Assembly (NCBI GenBank): GCA_900129595.1
Contig: FQWG01000020.1
Span: 1 to 64,000, forward strand
Source: Flavobacterium frigidimaris
GTDB taxonomy: Bacteria; Bacteroidota; Bacteroidia; Flavobacteriales; Flavobacteriaceae
Length of the DNA: 64,000 nt
Direction: 5' to 3'
Positions 32,225 to 40,017 of this stretch are shown here, in pieces (positions within the stretch are counted from its first letter, which is position 1; every line of letters starts with the position of its first letter). A program made the position numbers and the translations under genes. The notes beneath the pieces were generated by a model, which saw only the letters and a list, made by a program, of their open reading frames with translations, did not search any database and was not told the DNA's origin.

Positions 32225-33427
32225 TTAATTGTATAATTTCAAAACTCTTTCGAAGTCTTTTGTTGGTAATCCTGCTTTTTCGAAAACTGTAAAATCTTGC
32301 TTGGTTTTTTCTTTCCAGCTTAAACTGTCAGTAACGTTTTGCGTTTGGTATTTTTTATAAATAGCTTTCGCTTCGCTATAATCGTCACTTACCAAATATA
32401 CATGTGCCAAATTTAGTTTTACCAATAACTCTGTGTCGTCTAGCTTTTCGCCTTCTTTTAGAAATTTTATGGCTTTTGCATATTGTTTGGTCAAAATGTA
32501 GCAGTATCCAAGAGCGCTATAATCGATTGCTGTTGCTTTTCCGTCATTAATAATGGTATTCAGTTTTTGAATTGCTTCATTGTACTTTTGTAATTTTATT
32601 AAAATTGAAGCCTGGGTTCTTAAGTCATTATAAACATTTTTAGAAATATCGGCATCATTATAACAGCTATTTCCAAAATCTTTATAGGCTTTGTTTTTTT
32701 CTACTGGCAATAATTTCTGAAACTCAGAATAACGGTATTGTTTGATGATTTTATTAAGTATACAAACACAAAAATCATCAGAATTGGCCATTTTCTGAGC
32801 CATTGTAGATGTTTTGCAAAGACTTATGATTTCATTTTTATTGTCTTGATTCCAGCCACGGTTTAGTTTTGTGTCGACCCACGGCACAACTTCTAAAACA
32901 ATTTTTTGATTTAAAAGCCAGTTTTTACTATGGAAACCAAACCAGAGTGTGCTGATATCTTGTCCTAAGCAAGACGATTTATCAAGTGATAATCTTTTTG
33001 CATCCTTACTCAATGCTACTTCCTGAGCATAACATGCCTTATCTGTTTTACCGTCTGCAACGTATTTTTTTGCATTTTCGTTGGAAGTAAAAAGTGCATA
33101 AGTACAAGTATCATCGCCCGAAATTTTAGACATTAAAAAAACGGCTCCGGCTGATCCCTGACTTATTCCGGTGGGATCGGGAATTGATTTTAATACCGAA
33201 ACCAGACTATTCGACATTTGCTGGTTTTCGTCTAAAAGCGTAATGCGGTATACGATTTCTGTCGTGCCAACGGGTAGATCTTCCGTTTTTAGAAGAATCC
33301 TGTCACGTGCTGAAACTATAATTTCTTTTGTTGTAGCGCGCTCTTTGTCCCAATACCCATCTTTTTGAGCAAAAGAATGATATGAAGATGCAATGAAAAG
33401 GAATAAAATTATTTTTTTGAAATTCAT
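32225..33427 (-). CDS. Exported TPR-repeat protein
   Basis: A 400-residue protein with a signal peptide (residues 1-20, ending HSFAQ). Residues 20-200 form a globular part containing several cysteines (in GDDTCTYALF, KACYAQEVAL and SSCLGQDIS) that may pair as disulfides. Residues 260-390 have TPR-type helical repeats (AIQKLNTIINDGKATAIDYSA, YAKAIKFLKEGEKL and EAKAIYKKYQ). TPRs mediate protein contacts, here in the periplasm or outer membrane. It is last in a unit with an S41 peptidase (17 nt gap) and a DUF2199 protein, so peptidase-related scaffolding is a reasonable inference. Confidence 0.78.
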   Translation of the reverse strand: MNFKKIILFLFIASSYHSFAQKDGYWDKERATTKEIIVSARDRILLKTEDLPVGTTEIVYRITLLDENQQMSNSLVSVLKSIPDPTGISQGSAGAVFLMSKISGDDTCTYALFTSNENAKKYVADGKTDKACYAQEVALSKDAKRLSLDKSSCLGQDISTLWFGFHSKNWLLNQKIVLEVVPWVDTKLNRGWNQDNKNEIISLCKTSTMAQKMANSDDFCVCILNKIIKQYRYSEFQKLLPVEKNKAYKDFGNSCYNDADISKNVYNDLRTQASILIKLQKYNEAIQKLNTIINDGKATAIDYSALGYCYILTKQYAKAIKFLKEGEKLDDTELLVKLNLAHVYLVSDDYSEAKAIYKKYQTQNVTDSLSWKEKTKQDFTVFEKAGLPTKDFERVLKLYN

Positions 33428-33444
33428 TCTCTATAGATTTAAAC

Positions 33445-34893
33445 TTAATTTGCTTTCAATATATTTTCTGTAAACCTAACCCAATCATAATCATAAATAC
33501 TTTTATCAATATAAAAATCAGGCTGAATACCTTTTTGATCAATTTGCATACCCGGAATTCTTAGACTTTTCGAAAGTGAATATCCTAACACTAGGTCTTT
33601 GCAGGGGAAATCAACAAAATGCATATTAGAAATATCTAAAACACCTTCTGTTGTTGTGCCAAAAAGTTTTACTTTTTTACTTTGCTTGGCTACCAACAAA
33701 AACTCCTCTGTTGTGCTTGCATTATTCTCATTAATAATTATGCCAATATTTTTTGGATTTGGATAGACTACATCAGACTTACGTTCCTGAACTGTACTAC
33801 CTCCTAAACTAACAAATTTCCCAATATTAGCGTTTAGTTCTTCTAATCCGTTTATTGCCCATTTTTTCTCTTCGGGAGACCAATCTGGATCTGCAATAAA
33901 TTCCTCCATCCTCTTATTGTTCTGGACTGTAGATAAATATTCAGTACCAACAGTTCTAATTGGATTTGTATATAAATACGGAATTATTTCCTGAAAACTG
34001 CCATCAGATCCGCCTCCATTATTTCTTACGTCAATTATTAAATTTTGTTTTGACAGAATTAGTTTTTTATTTACTTCAAGTATGCTATCAATAGCTTTTT
34101 TTTCAGTGTGTTCAAATGAAGGAATTCGCAGCAAAACGGTCTCATTTGATATTTCTTTGAGAAATGGCTTTTGAGTTGTTATTGCTTCAATGTAGTTCGC
34201 AATTTCAGGATTACTCTCAGGAGTATTGGGAAAACTTCTTTTTAGCGAGACAAAGCCAATCTTTAAAAAATTATTTCCAATCAGTTTCACTTCACTGAAG
34301 TTTTGAGCGGAGTAATCTCCTAAATAATATACTGCATTATATGTTTTGTCCCCGTTCTCTTTTATTTTAAATTTTACCTGATATGGCTTCCATTTTCTTC
34401 CTTTGGCTTCTAAAATATATCCAATATATTCATTGTTTCTTTTTACAACTCCAATAGTATAAGAATCTGAGATCCAAATCCCTTCAAAGCCGGGCTGTGA
34501 GATATTGGATAGATTCTTTTTTAATTGATCTTCAGTTAGGGTTATTTCTTCCCATTTTTTTTCAGATTCTGTATTTTTGGAAAGCGATTTATTTGCAAAA
34601 TCAGGGTTTATCGCTAAAGATAAATGTGCCGGTCGAAAAAATAACAGCCAATCAAAAAGTACGTTCCTGCATTCGTTCAGGTCTTTGATTTTTTTTACTT
34701 TTTTGCTAAAAAGATTGTTGTGATTTTGATATTCGGTTAATCCTTTTTTATCAATTACATATTGAAAACCGGCGTCATTTTCTTCGAAGTTTTTTTTGAG
34801 CCAGTAAAAGTTATCTTCACAACTGCATTTTTGTGCAAAAGTGGTATACGAGACAGCAATAAAAACAAACGTCAGAACCGTTTTTAAATTCAT
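33445..34893 (-). CDS. Exported S41 family peptidase (tail-specific-protease-like)
   Basis: A 482-residue secreted serine peptidase. The signal peptide is residues 1-20 (ending YTTFAQ). The S41 core is in the C-terminal half: IIDVRNNGGGSDGSFQEI near 285-300 is the oxyanion-side glycine stretch, and NENNASTTEEFLLVAKQS near 405 contains the catalytic serine. The following K (in AKQSKK) may serve as the general base or a nearby residue may do so. There is no PDZ domain. The family cleaves periplasmic proteins at C-termini. The start lies 2 nt after the DUF2199 stop, so the genes are translationally linked. Confidence 0.82.
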   Translation of the reverse strand: MNLKTVLTFVFIAVSYTTFAQKCSCEDNFYWLKKNFEENDAGFQYVIDKKGLTEYQNHNNLFSKKVKKIKDLNECRNVLFDWLLFFRPAHLSLAINPDFANKSLSKNTESEKKWEEITLTEDQLKKNLSNISQPGFEGIWISDSYTIGVVKRNNEYIGYILEAKGRKWKPYQVKFKIKENGDKTYNAVYYLGDYSAQNFSEVKLIGNNFLKIGFVSLKRSFPNTPESNPEIANYIEAITTQKPFLKEISNETVLLRIPSFEHTEKKAIDSILEVNKKLILSKQNLIIDVRNNGGGSDGSFQEIIPYLYTNPIRTVGTEYLSTVQNNKRMEEFIADPDWSPEEKKWAINGLEELNANIGKFVSLGGSTVQERKSDVVYPNPKNIGIIINENNASTTEEFLLVAKQSKKVKLFGTTTEGVLDISNMHFVDFPCKDLVLGYSLSKSLRIPGMQIDQKGIQPDFYIDKSIYDYDWVRFTENILKAN

Positions 34894-34895
34894 GT

Positions 34896-35426
34896 TTATG
34901 CAATTTGATTAATGGACTGTATCATGTTTTTAATCCTTTTTTGAGCTTCTTCTTTTGTAATGCCGTTATAATAATCTTTTACAAAAGGGTGATCGAAATC
35001 TTTATGAGGAAAAATTTCCGGTCTGTCATTCCCAGCTTTCGTAACTACAGTGGTTGGAATACTATTTGAAAAATCATATTCGGGAATATAATTAGAAAGC
35101 CATCCAAAATATTGTGTTTCGTGATTTTCATTATCAAAATTATCAAGATAATCTTTAAAACTTTTTTCGCTTAGTGAGACCCAAAAACCATATTCAAGAT
35201 CTTCACAATGATCATTCACGGTTTGAATTAGCACTACTCTAATAAATCGGTGAATATCATCGTCAGCATACTTAATTGCACAAAAATCTTCATCTATAAC
35301 TGCAATCTCTTCTTTTTGTTCAGGAGAAAGATTGTTGTAACTGGCTGGTGAATCGTATGCTAATGCGGGCCAGCTTTCATGTTCCTGACCACAACAAGCG
35401 CAAATAAATTTAATCGTGTCGTTCAT
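34896..35426 (-). CDS. DUF2199-type cytoplasmic protein
   Basis: A 176-residue protein opening with a zinc-ribbon-like ICACCGQEHESWPALAY (two cysteines), then EFD- and Trp-rich segments such as DLEYGFWVSLSEKSFKDYL near 80-98 and YFGWLSNYIPEY near 108-119, the pattern of DUF2199 proteins. It has no signal peptide. The function is unknown; such proteins are often found alone or near immunity-type genes. It is first in the S41 peptidase/TPR unit with a 2-nt gap. The dispersed repeat at 35453-35536 lies directly upstream and may contain its control region. Confidence 0.78.
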   Translation of the reverse strand: MNDTIKFICACCGQEHESWPALAYDSPASYNNLSPEQKEEIAVIDEDFCAIKYADDDIHRFIRVVLIQTVNDHCEDLEYGFWVSLSEKSFKDYLDNFDNENHETQYFGWLSNYIPEYDFSNSIPTTVVTKAGNDRPEIFPHKDFDHPFVKDYYNGITKEEAQKRIKNMIQSINQIA

Positions 35427-35452
35427 GTAGATTTCTTATGAATACTAAATCT

Positions 35453-35536
35453 TAGCCCCGATAGAGGCGGTATCCTTTTTTGAGAAGATTTTTTATCTTC
35501 TCAAAAAAGATATAGCCGAAAGCGGGAAATGGCTCC
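35453..35536. repeat. Dispersed flavobacterial repeat, copy B (with perfect inner hairpin)
   Basis: TAGCCCCGATAGAGGCGGTA, TCCTTTTTTG and the closing ATAGCCGAAAGCGGGA frame an inner hairpin of 15-bp perfect stem (35475-35489 with 35495-35509, beginning CTTTTTTGAGAAGAT) and a 5-T loop. The reverse complement is recognisable at 23555-23615. Outer wording is conserved, inner hairpin sequence is not. No ORF. Confidence 0.75.
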
Positions 35537-35618
35537 TCACTAAACTCCAATTCTTTAAATTCCAAATTCCAATTTTAAAAATCTGAATTATAAAAAGCTC
35601 GTTCGGGATGATTAATTA

Positions 35619-36296
35619 TTATAATTCGATTGATTCTCCGATTTTCAGAAGCATCAAATCTTTTCCTTTATCAAAAAATTTACGAATAGCATCTTCGTGA
35701 TTGATTTCGATATAACCAAAAGTATCAAAATGATAGCCCAGGATTTTATCGCATTCAATAAAGTCTGAAGCAATAATGGCATCTTCAACATCCATTGTAA
35801 AATTATTACCGATTGGAAGAATTGCCAGGTCAAGTTTGGTGCGCAGCGGAATGAGTTTCATGTCAAATGTAAGCGCTGTATCACCTGCAATGTAGATATT
35901 TTTATGCTCGCTTTCGATCACGAAACCACCGGGATTTCCTCCGTAGCTTCCGTCAGAAAAAGAGCTGGAGTGAATTGCGTTTACATATCTTACTTTTCCA
36001 AAATCGAAATTCCAGCTTCCACCGTGATTCATCGGGTGTGCTTTAAACTCTCTTTGAGCATAATAACTCGTGATTTCGGCATTAGAAACGATCGTTGCAT
36101 TGGTACGTTTTGCAATAGCTTCGACGTCCAGAACGTGATCGCCATGTGCATGTGTAACCAGGATATAATCTGCTTTTAGTGTCTCTATATCAATTGCCGA
36201 AGCTTTTGGATTTCCCGTAATAAAAGGGTCAACAAGAATGTGTTTCCCTCCAACTTCAATGCCTAATGAAGCGTGTCCGTAAAATGTGATTTTCAT
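35619..36296 (-). CDS. Metal-dependent hydrolase of the beta-lactamase fold (UPF0173 type)
   Basis: A 225-residue metallohydrolase. The ligand motifs are THAHGDHVLD near residue 50 (HxHxDH), the histidine in HPMNHGGSW near 92, the aspartate in YIAGDTALTF near 137 and the final GYHFDTFGY near 197. No signal peptide. Members include N-acyl hydrolases and UlaG-like lactonases; the substrate is not known. It sits 30 nt after menA on the same strand, is transcribed after it, and may join the menaquinone operon, but nothing links it chemically. Confidence 0.88.
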   Translation of the reverse strand: MKITFYGHASLGIEVGGKHILVDPFITGNPKASAIDIETLKADYILVTHAHGDHVLDVEAIAKRTNATIVSNAEITSYYAQREFKAHPMNHGGSWNFDFGKVRYVNAIHSSSFSDGSYGGNPGGFVIESEHKNIYIAGDTALTFDMKLIPLRTKLDLAILPIGNNFTMDVEDAIIASDFIECDKILGYHFDTFGYIEINHEDAIRKFFDKGKDLMLLKIGESIEL

Positions 36297-36326
36297 TTTG
36301 TTTAATTTTTAAAGTTGAACTTTATT

Positions 36327-37289
36327 TTATCTTCCGCCTAAGAAAAGATTCACAATAATGTCTGAGATCAACGAAATCATACATACTGTTAGTAATATCG
36401 AAAGGAAAAACGTACTCAATGCAAGTGTTTTTAATTCCGGATCTAAAAGCTTAGGGTTTTGATTTTTATAAACCGTAATTAAATGTTTAGTTAAAGGGAT
36501 GTACGCCAATAAAAATAAATACTGATCGAAATTATAATCACTCAAAATGGCAAAAAGAACTACCGCAACCATAGCGGTAATGATTAGCGTAAAATGATAC
36601 ACTTTTGCTTTTGCACCGCCCATTTGAACTACAATTGTATTTTTTCCTGATTTACGATCTGATTCTTCATCGCGCATATTATTAAGGTTTAAAACCCCTA
36701 CGCTTAGCAAACCAATGGCTACAGCGGGAAGAATTAAAAGGGGATCAATTTCTTTAGAATATAAAAAGTTGACGCCCAAAGTACTTACCAATCCGAAGAA
36801 GATGAAAACAAATAAATCTCCAAATCCCCTGTATCCATATGCAGAATTACCAACGGTATAGCGAATTGCTGAAACAATTGCGGCTATTCCCAGCAGTAAA
36901 AAAAATATAGAATATCCGAAATTCGTTTCTCCAAATGCAAAATAGATCAGGGTAATTGCTGATAACAAAGTTAATATCGATGTTATTATTATCGCTTTTT
37001 TCATGGCTTGCGGTGTAATAACTCCGCTCTGAATAGCGCGTTTAGGGCCAATTCGATCTTGATTATCTGTACCTTTTACCCCATCACCGTAATCATTTGC
37101 AAAATTGGATAAAACCTGCAGGCCCAGTGTTGTTAAAAGTGCGAAACCAAAAATTTTCCAGCTGAATACCTCAGTTGGCGTATCAATAGCAGCTGTTGGG
37201 TTTGAAAGCGCGTAAATGCTTCCTACTATAATTCCGGAAACTGATAAAGGCAATGTGCGCAATCGTGCGGCTTCAATCCAATGTTTCAT
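36327..37289 (-). CDS. menA: 1,4-dihydroxy-2-naphthoate polyprenyltransferase
   Basis: Attaches the isoprenoid tail to DHNA at the inner membrane, giving demethylmenaquinone. The 320-residue protein has eight to nine hydrophobic segments and the two aspartate-rich prenyl diphosphate motifs: FANDYGDGVKGTDNQDRIGP near residues 65-84 and NMRDEESDRKSGKNT near 205-220. It is transcribed after menB (94-nt gap that holds tctaaaat-type repeats) and before the UPF0173 gene. The start ATG follows MKHWIEAARLRTLPLSVSG, the normal MenA opening. Confidence 0.92.
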   Translation of the reverse strand: MKHWIEAARLRTLPLSVSGIIVGSIYALSNPTAAIDTPTEVFSWKIFGFALLTTLGLQVLSNFANDYGDGVKGTDNQDRIGPKRAIQSGVITPQAMKKAIIITSILTLLSAITLIYFAFGETNFGYSIFFLLLGIAAIVSAIRYTVGNSAYGYRGFGDLFVFIFFGLVSTLGVNFLYSKEIDPLLILPAVAIGLLSVGVLNLNNMRDEESDRKSGKNTIVVQMGGAKAKVYHFTLIITAMVAVVLFAILSDYNFDQYLFLLAYIPLTKHLITVYKNQNPKLLDPELKTLALSTFFLSILLTVCMISLISDIIVNLFLGGR

Positions 37290-37383
37290 TCTTTTTTAAT
37301 TTTAGATTTTAGAGTTTTGATTGTTAGATTCTAAATTTAGATTGCAGATTGCAAAAATCTAAAATCAGAAATCTAAAATATTT

Positions 37384-38217
37384 TTATGGCAGCCATTTAT
37401 TTTCGCCAAAGTTTGGTTTTCTTTTTTCTAAGAAAGCGTTTCTTCCTTCTTTTGCCTCTTCGGTCATATAAGCCAAACGGGTTGCTTCTCCGGCAAAAAC
37501 CTGCTGTCCTACCATTCCGTCGTCTGTGAGGTTCATGGCGAATTTTAGCATCTTTATAGAAGTTGGGGATTTTTGAAGAATTTCCTGGGCCCATTCATAA
37601 GCAGTATATTCTAACTCGTCGTGTGGAATAACCGCATTTACCATTCCCATATCCATCGCTTCCTGAGCAGAATAGTTTCTTCCTAAAAAGAAAATCTCAC
37701 GTGCTTTTTTCTGACCCACCATTTTTGCCAGATAGGCAGATCCATAGCCACCGTCAAAACTGGTTACATCAGCATCTGTTTGTTTAAAAATTGCGTGCTC
37801 TTTACTGGCCAAAGTCATATCACAAACCACATGCAGACTGTGACCGCCTCCAACTGCCCAGCCCGGAACAACTGCGATGACTACTTTTGGCATGAAACGA
37901 ATTAAACGCTGCACTTCAAGAATATTCAAACGGTGTTGACCGTCTTCACCAACGTAACCCTGATGGCCGCGCGCATTTTGATCGCCTCCGCTGCAAAAAG
38001 AATAAACGCCGTCTTTGGTCGATGGCCCTTCTGCAGAAAGTAACACTACTCCTATCGAAGTATCTTCTTGTGCATCGTAAAAAGCCTGGTATAATTCTGA
38101 AGTTGTTTTAGGACGAAAAGCATTTCTGACATTGGGTCTGTTGAAAGCAATTCTTGCAACTCCGTTACATTTTTTATAAGTTATATCTTCAAATTCTCTG
38201 GCAGTTATCCAATCCAT
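37384..38217 (-). CDS. menB: 1,4-dihydroxy-2-naphthoyl-CoA synthase
   Basis: Cyclises o-succinylbenzoyl-CoA; a crotonase-fold enzyme of 277 residues, the usual MenB length. Diagnostic parts are YSFCSGGDQNARGHQGYVG near 70-88, VPGWAVGGGHSLHVVCDM near 118-135 (oxyanion glycines) and TDADVTSFDGGYGSAYLA near 148-165, with the conserved aspartate of MenB. It is followed by menA. Upstream lies a 777-nt region without a clear gene; a TATTTTTAC element about 55 nt before the start is a candidate -7 box. Confidence 0.94.
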   Translation of the reverse strand: MDWITAREFEDITYKKCNGVARIAFNRPNVRNAFRPKTTSELYQAFYDAQEDTSIGVVLLSAEGPSTKDGVYSFCSGGDQNARGHQGYVGEDGQHRLNILEVQRLIRFMPKVVIAVVPGWAVGGGHSLHVVCDMTLASKEHAIFKQTDADVTSFDGGYGSAYLAKMVGQKKAREIFFLGRNYSAQEAMDMGMVNAVIPHDELEYTAYEWAQEILQKSPTSIKMLKFAMNLTDDGMVGQQVFAGEATRLAYMTEEAKEGRNAFLEKRKPNFGENKWLP

Positions 38218-38879
38218 TTCTATTTGTTTTGTTTTAAATAATTATAGCGTAAAAATAAAGCATTTTTATATTTTTACCTACTCAATTTAGTTTAAGTCTG
38301 TGAGAAAATGACTTCTAATGTTAACAATTGGCATTTACAGACAAAAAATAACATTTTTTAACATTAGTTTCGAAAAATAATAAGTAATTTTACACCCTAG
38401 AAATCAATTAGATACATTTTATTTTATTGATTTATGATTGATTTTCTTTCACTGATTTATTAACCTAAAAAATGATTTTTTTGAGAAAATTTAAAAAATT
38501 TGTCGCTCATTTTTTCATGGTTTTTATTAGTAAACCCTTAAATAATGGGCAAATGATTTATTCATTTGTTGAAACTTCGAAAAGGAGACAGTAACACCTA
38601 AGGTTAAATGCTAGAATTGTTTAGTAATTAGTATAAAATTGATTACGAAAAGAGGAAAAAATGCTAACTAAAACTTTCTATAAGTTATTTTATCAAACCA
38701 ATGGATTAGCCGTGAACTTAACGTTTCGCTTTTAATATGAATGTATAGATTGTTTAAAGACATACCGATTCAGAAAGTGACTTCTAAAATTTTTAAAGCT
38801 GTTATTTTTTGAATGGATTCGAATTTATTTTATTTCTGTTTTTTTTTAATTACAATTTTTTTTAAAACTAGAATAAAAA

Positions 38880-38912
38880 GGGAAAGGCTGCTTGTAATGA
38901 GCAGCCTTTCCT
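38880..38912 (-). terminator. Strong hairpin terminator downstream of the CvfB-like gene
   Basis: GGAAAGGCTGCT and AGCAGCCTTTCC form a 12-bp perfect stem with a loop of about 9 nt. On the minus strand the stem is followed by CTTTTTATT, so it acts on the transcript coming from 38995-39849. Confidence 0.8.
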
Positions 38913-38937
38913 GTTATAATTGTATAAATTTCAAAAA

Positions 38938-38989
38938 TTAAATTCCAAATTCCAATCTGAAACGCAGATACTGGAATTTGGAATTTTAA
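38938..38989. repeat. Inverted repeat of the 'aattccaaattcca' type
   Basis: TTAAATTCCAAATTCCA (38938-38954) is complementary, with one extra base, to TGGAATTTGGAATTTTAA (38972-38989). Similar wording occurs at 35550-35580 and 44450-44495. It begins 6 nt after the CvfB-like gene stop on the minus strand. Confidence 0.6.
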
Positions 38990-38994
38990 AGAAA

Positions 38995-39849
38995 CTATTC
39001 TTTTACAAGATAAATCCCGTCTTCTTTTATTTCGATTAATTTGTCTTTATAAAGAGCTCCAATTGCTTTTTTGAAAGTCTTTTTACTCATTTTTAATACA
39101 GTCTTGATATCTTCCGGATGTGAAGCATCATTGAGACGTAAAAAACCACGATTGGCCCTTAATTCATCTAATATTTTTTCTGCATTTGGCTCAATACTTT
39201 GATAACCTTGCACTTGCAGCGCAACATCTATTTTATTATCAGGGCGGATATTTTTAATGAATCCAATCATTCTGTCGCCCGTTCTGATCGCGTCATCATA
39301 AACTTCATCTTTATACAATAAACCTTTGTGCTGTTCATTGATGATCACATTAATTCCTAATTCAGTAATATGTGAAACGATCAAATCAACTTCTTCACCT
39401 TTTTCAACCGTTAGGTTTTCATTGCTTAAAAATTGGTTCAATTTACTTGAAGCTACCAAACGATTGGTTTTTTCGTCCATGTAAAGGTAAACTAAGTAAC
39501 GTTTTCCTTTTTCCATTGGACGGGCTTGTTCTTTAAAAGGAACAAGGATGTCTTTTTCCATTCCCCAATCCATAAATGCACCAACCTGATTGGTGTAATT
39601 TACTCTTAAAAGAGCAAATTCATTTAATAAGATATAAGGTTCAAGTGTAGTAGAAACCGGACGTTGCTCGTGGTCTAAATAAACAAAGACAATTAATTCT
39701 TCGCCTATTTCAAATTCGTTCGGAACGTATTTATTGGGTAATAAAATATCGTGAATTCCTTCCGGATCTTCTTCAGGATTACCTAAAAATAAACCAACTT
39801 TGGTATCACGTAATATAGTAAGGGTATTGTATTTTCCTATTTCAATCAT
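38995..39849 (-). CDS. CvfB-like S1-domain RNA-binding protein
   Basis: A 284-residue protein with consecutive S1-type OB folds: residues 1-65, 70-130 (LLRVNYTNQVGAFMDWGMEK), 145-210 (SHITELGINVIINEQHKGLL) and a C-terminal winged helix near 220-284 (NRGFLRLNDASHPEDIKTVL and KMSKKTFKKAIGALYKD). This is the CvfB/YitL layout. In staphylococci CvfB affects virulence gene expression through RNA binding; the role in this organism is unknown. It has a strong own promoter (39893-39919) and terminator, so it is a single-gene unit. Confidence 0.9.
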   Translation of the reverse strand: MIEIGKYNTLTILRDTKVGLFLGNPEEDPEGIHDILLPNKYVPNEFEIGEELIVFVYLDHEQRPVSTTLEPYILLNEFALLRVNYTNQVGAFMDWGMEKDILVPFKEQARPMEKGKRYLVYLYMDEKTNRLVASSKLNQFLSNENLTVEKGEEVDLIVSHITELGINVIINEQHKGLLYKDEVYDDAIRTGDRMIGFIKNIRPDNKIDVALQVQGYQSIEPNAEKILDELRANRGFLRLNDASHPEDIKTVLKMSKKTFKKAIGALYKDKLIEIKEDGIYLVKE

Positions 39850-39892
39850 ATTCTTGAGATTCTAAGCTAAAATGTAGCTGAGTTTTTAAAGT

Positions 39893-39919
39893 GCAAATGT
39901 ACGAAGTTTGAAAATGGTA
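39893..39919 (-). promoter_or_regulatory. Promoter of the CvfB-like gene
   Basis: On the minus strand TTG (39917... region) and, 18 nt further, TACATTTGC at 39893-39901 match the -33/-7 consensus. The leader to the ATG at 39849 would be about 37 nt. Confidence 0.7.
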
Positions 39920-39984
39920 CAACGAAAAATGTTTTGGATAAAATGTTCGGAAATATCTTTTTCCGGGTTTCTTTATTTTTTAAT

Positions 39985-39992
39985 TAAATTTG
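39985..39992 (+). promoter_or_regulatory. -7 promoter box of the M28 peptidase gene
   Basis: TAAATTTG matches TAnnTTTG and lies 26 nt before the ATG at 40018; the -33 region is poorly matched. Confidence 0.5.
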
Positions 39993-40017
39993 AGCATCTA
40001 AAATTAATACCAAATCA

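Larger units (their letters stand above)
38218..38994. other. 777-bp intergenic region, mostly without recognised features
   Basis: From 38218 to about 38400 the sequence is AT-rich and probably holds the menB promoter. Two small plus-strand ORFs are present: 38472-38594 (40 aa, MIFLRKFKKFVAHFFMVFIS at the start, hydrophobic and basic) and 38661-38735 (24 aa, MLTKTFYKLF at the start, ending LTFRF) behind AGAGGAAAAA. Neither is recognised. From 38880 to 38989 are two hairpins next to the CvfB-like gene end. The rest shows nothing I can interpret. Confidence 0.4.
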
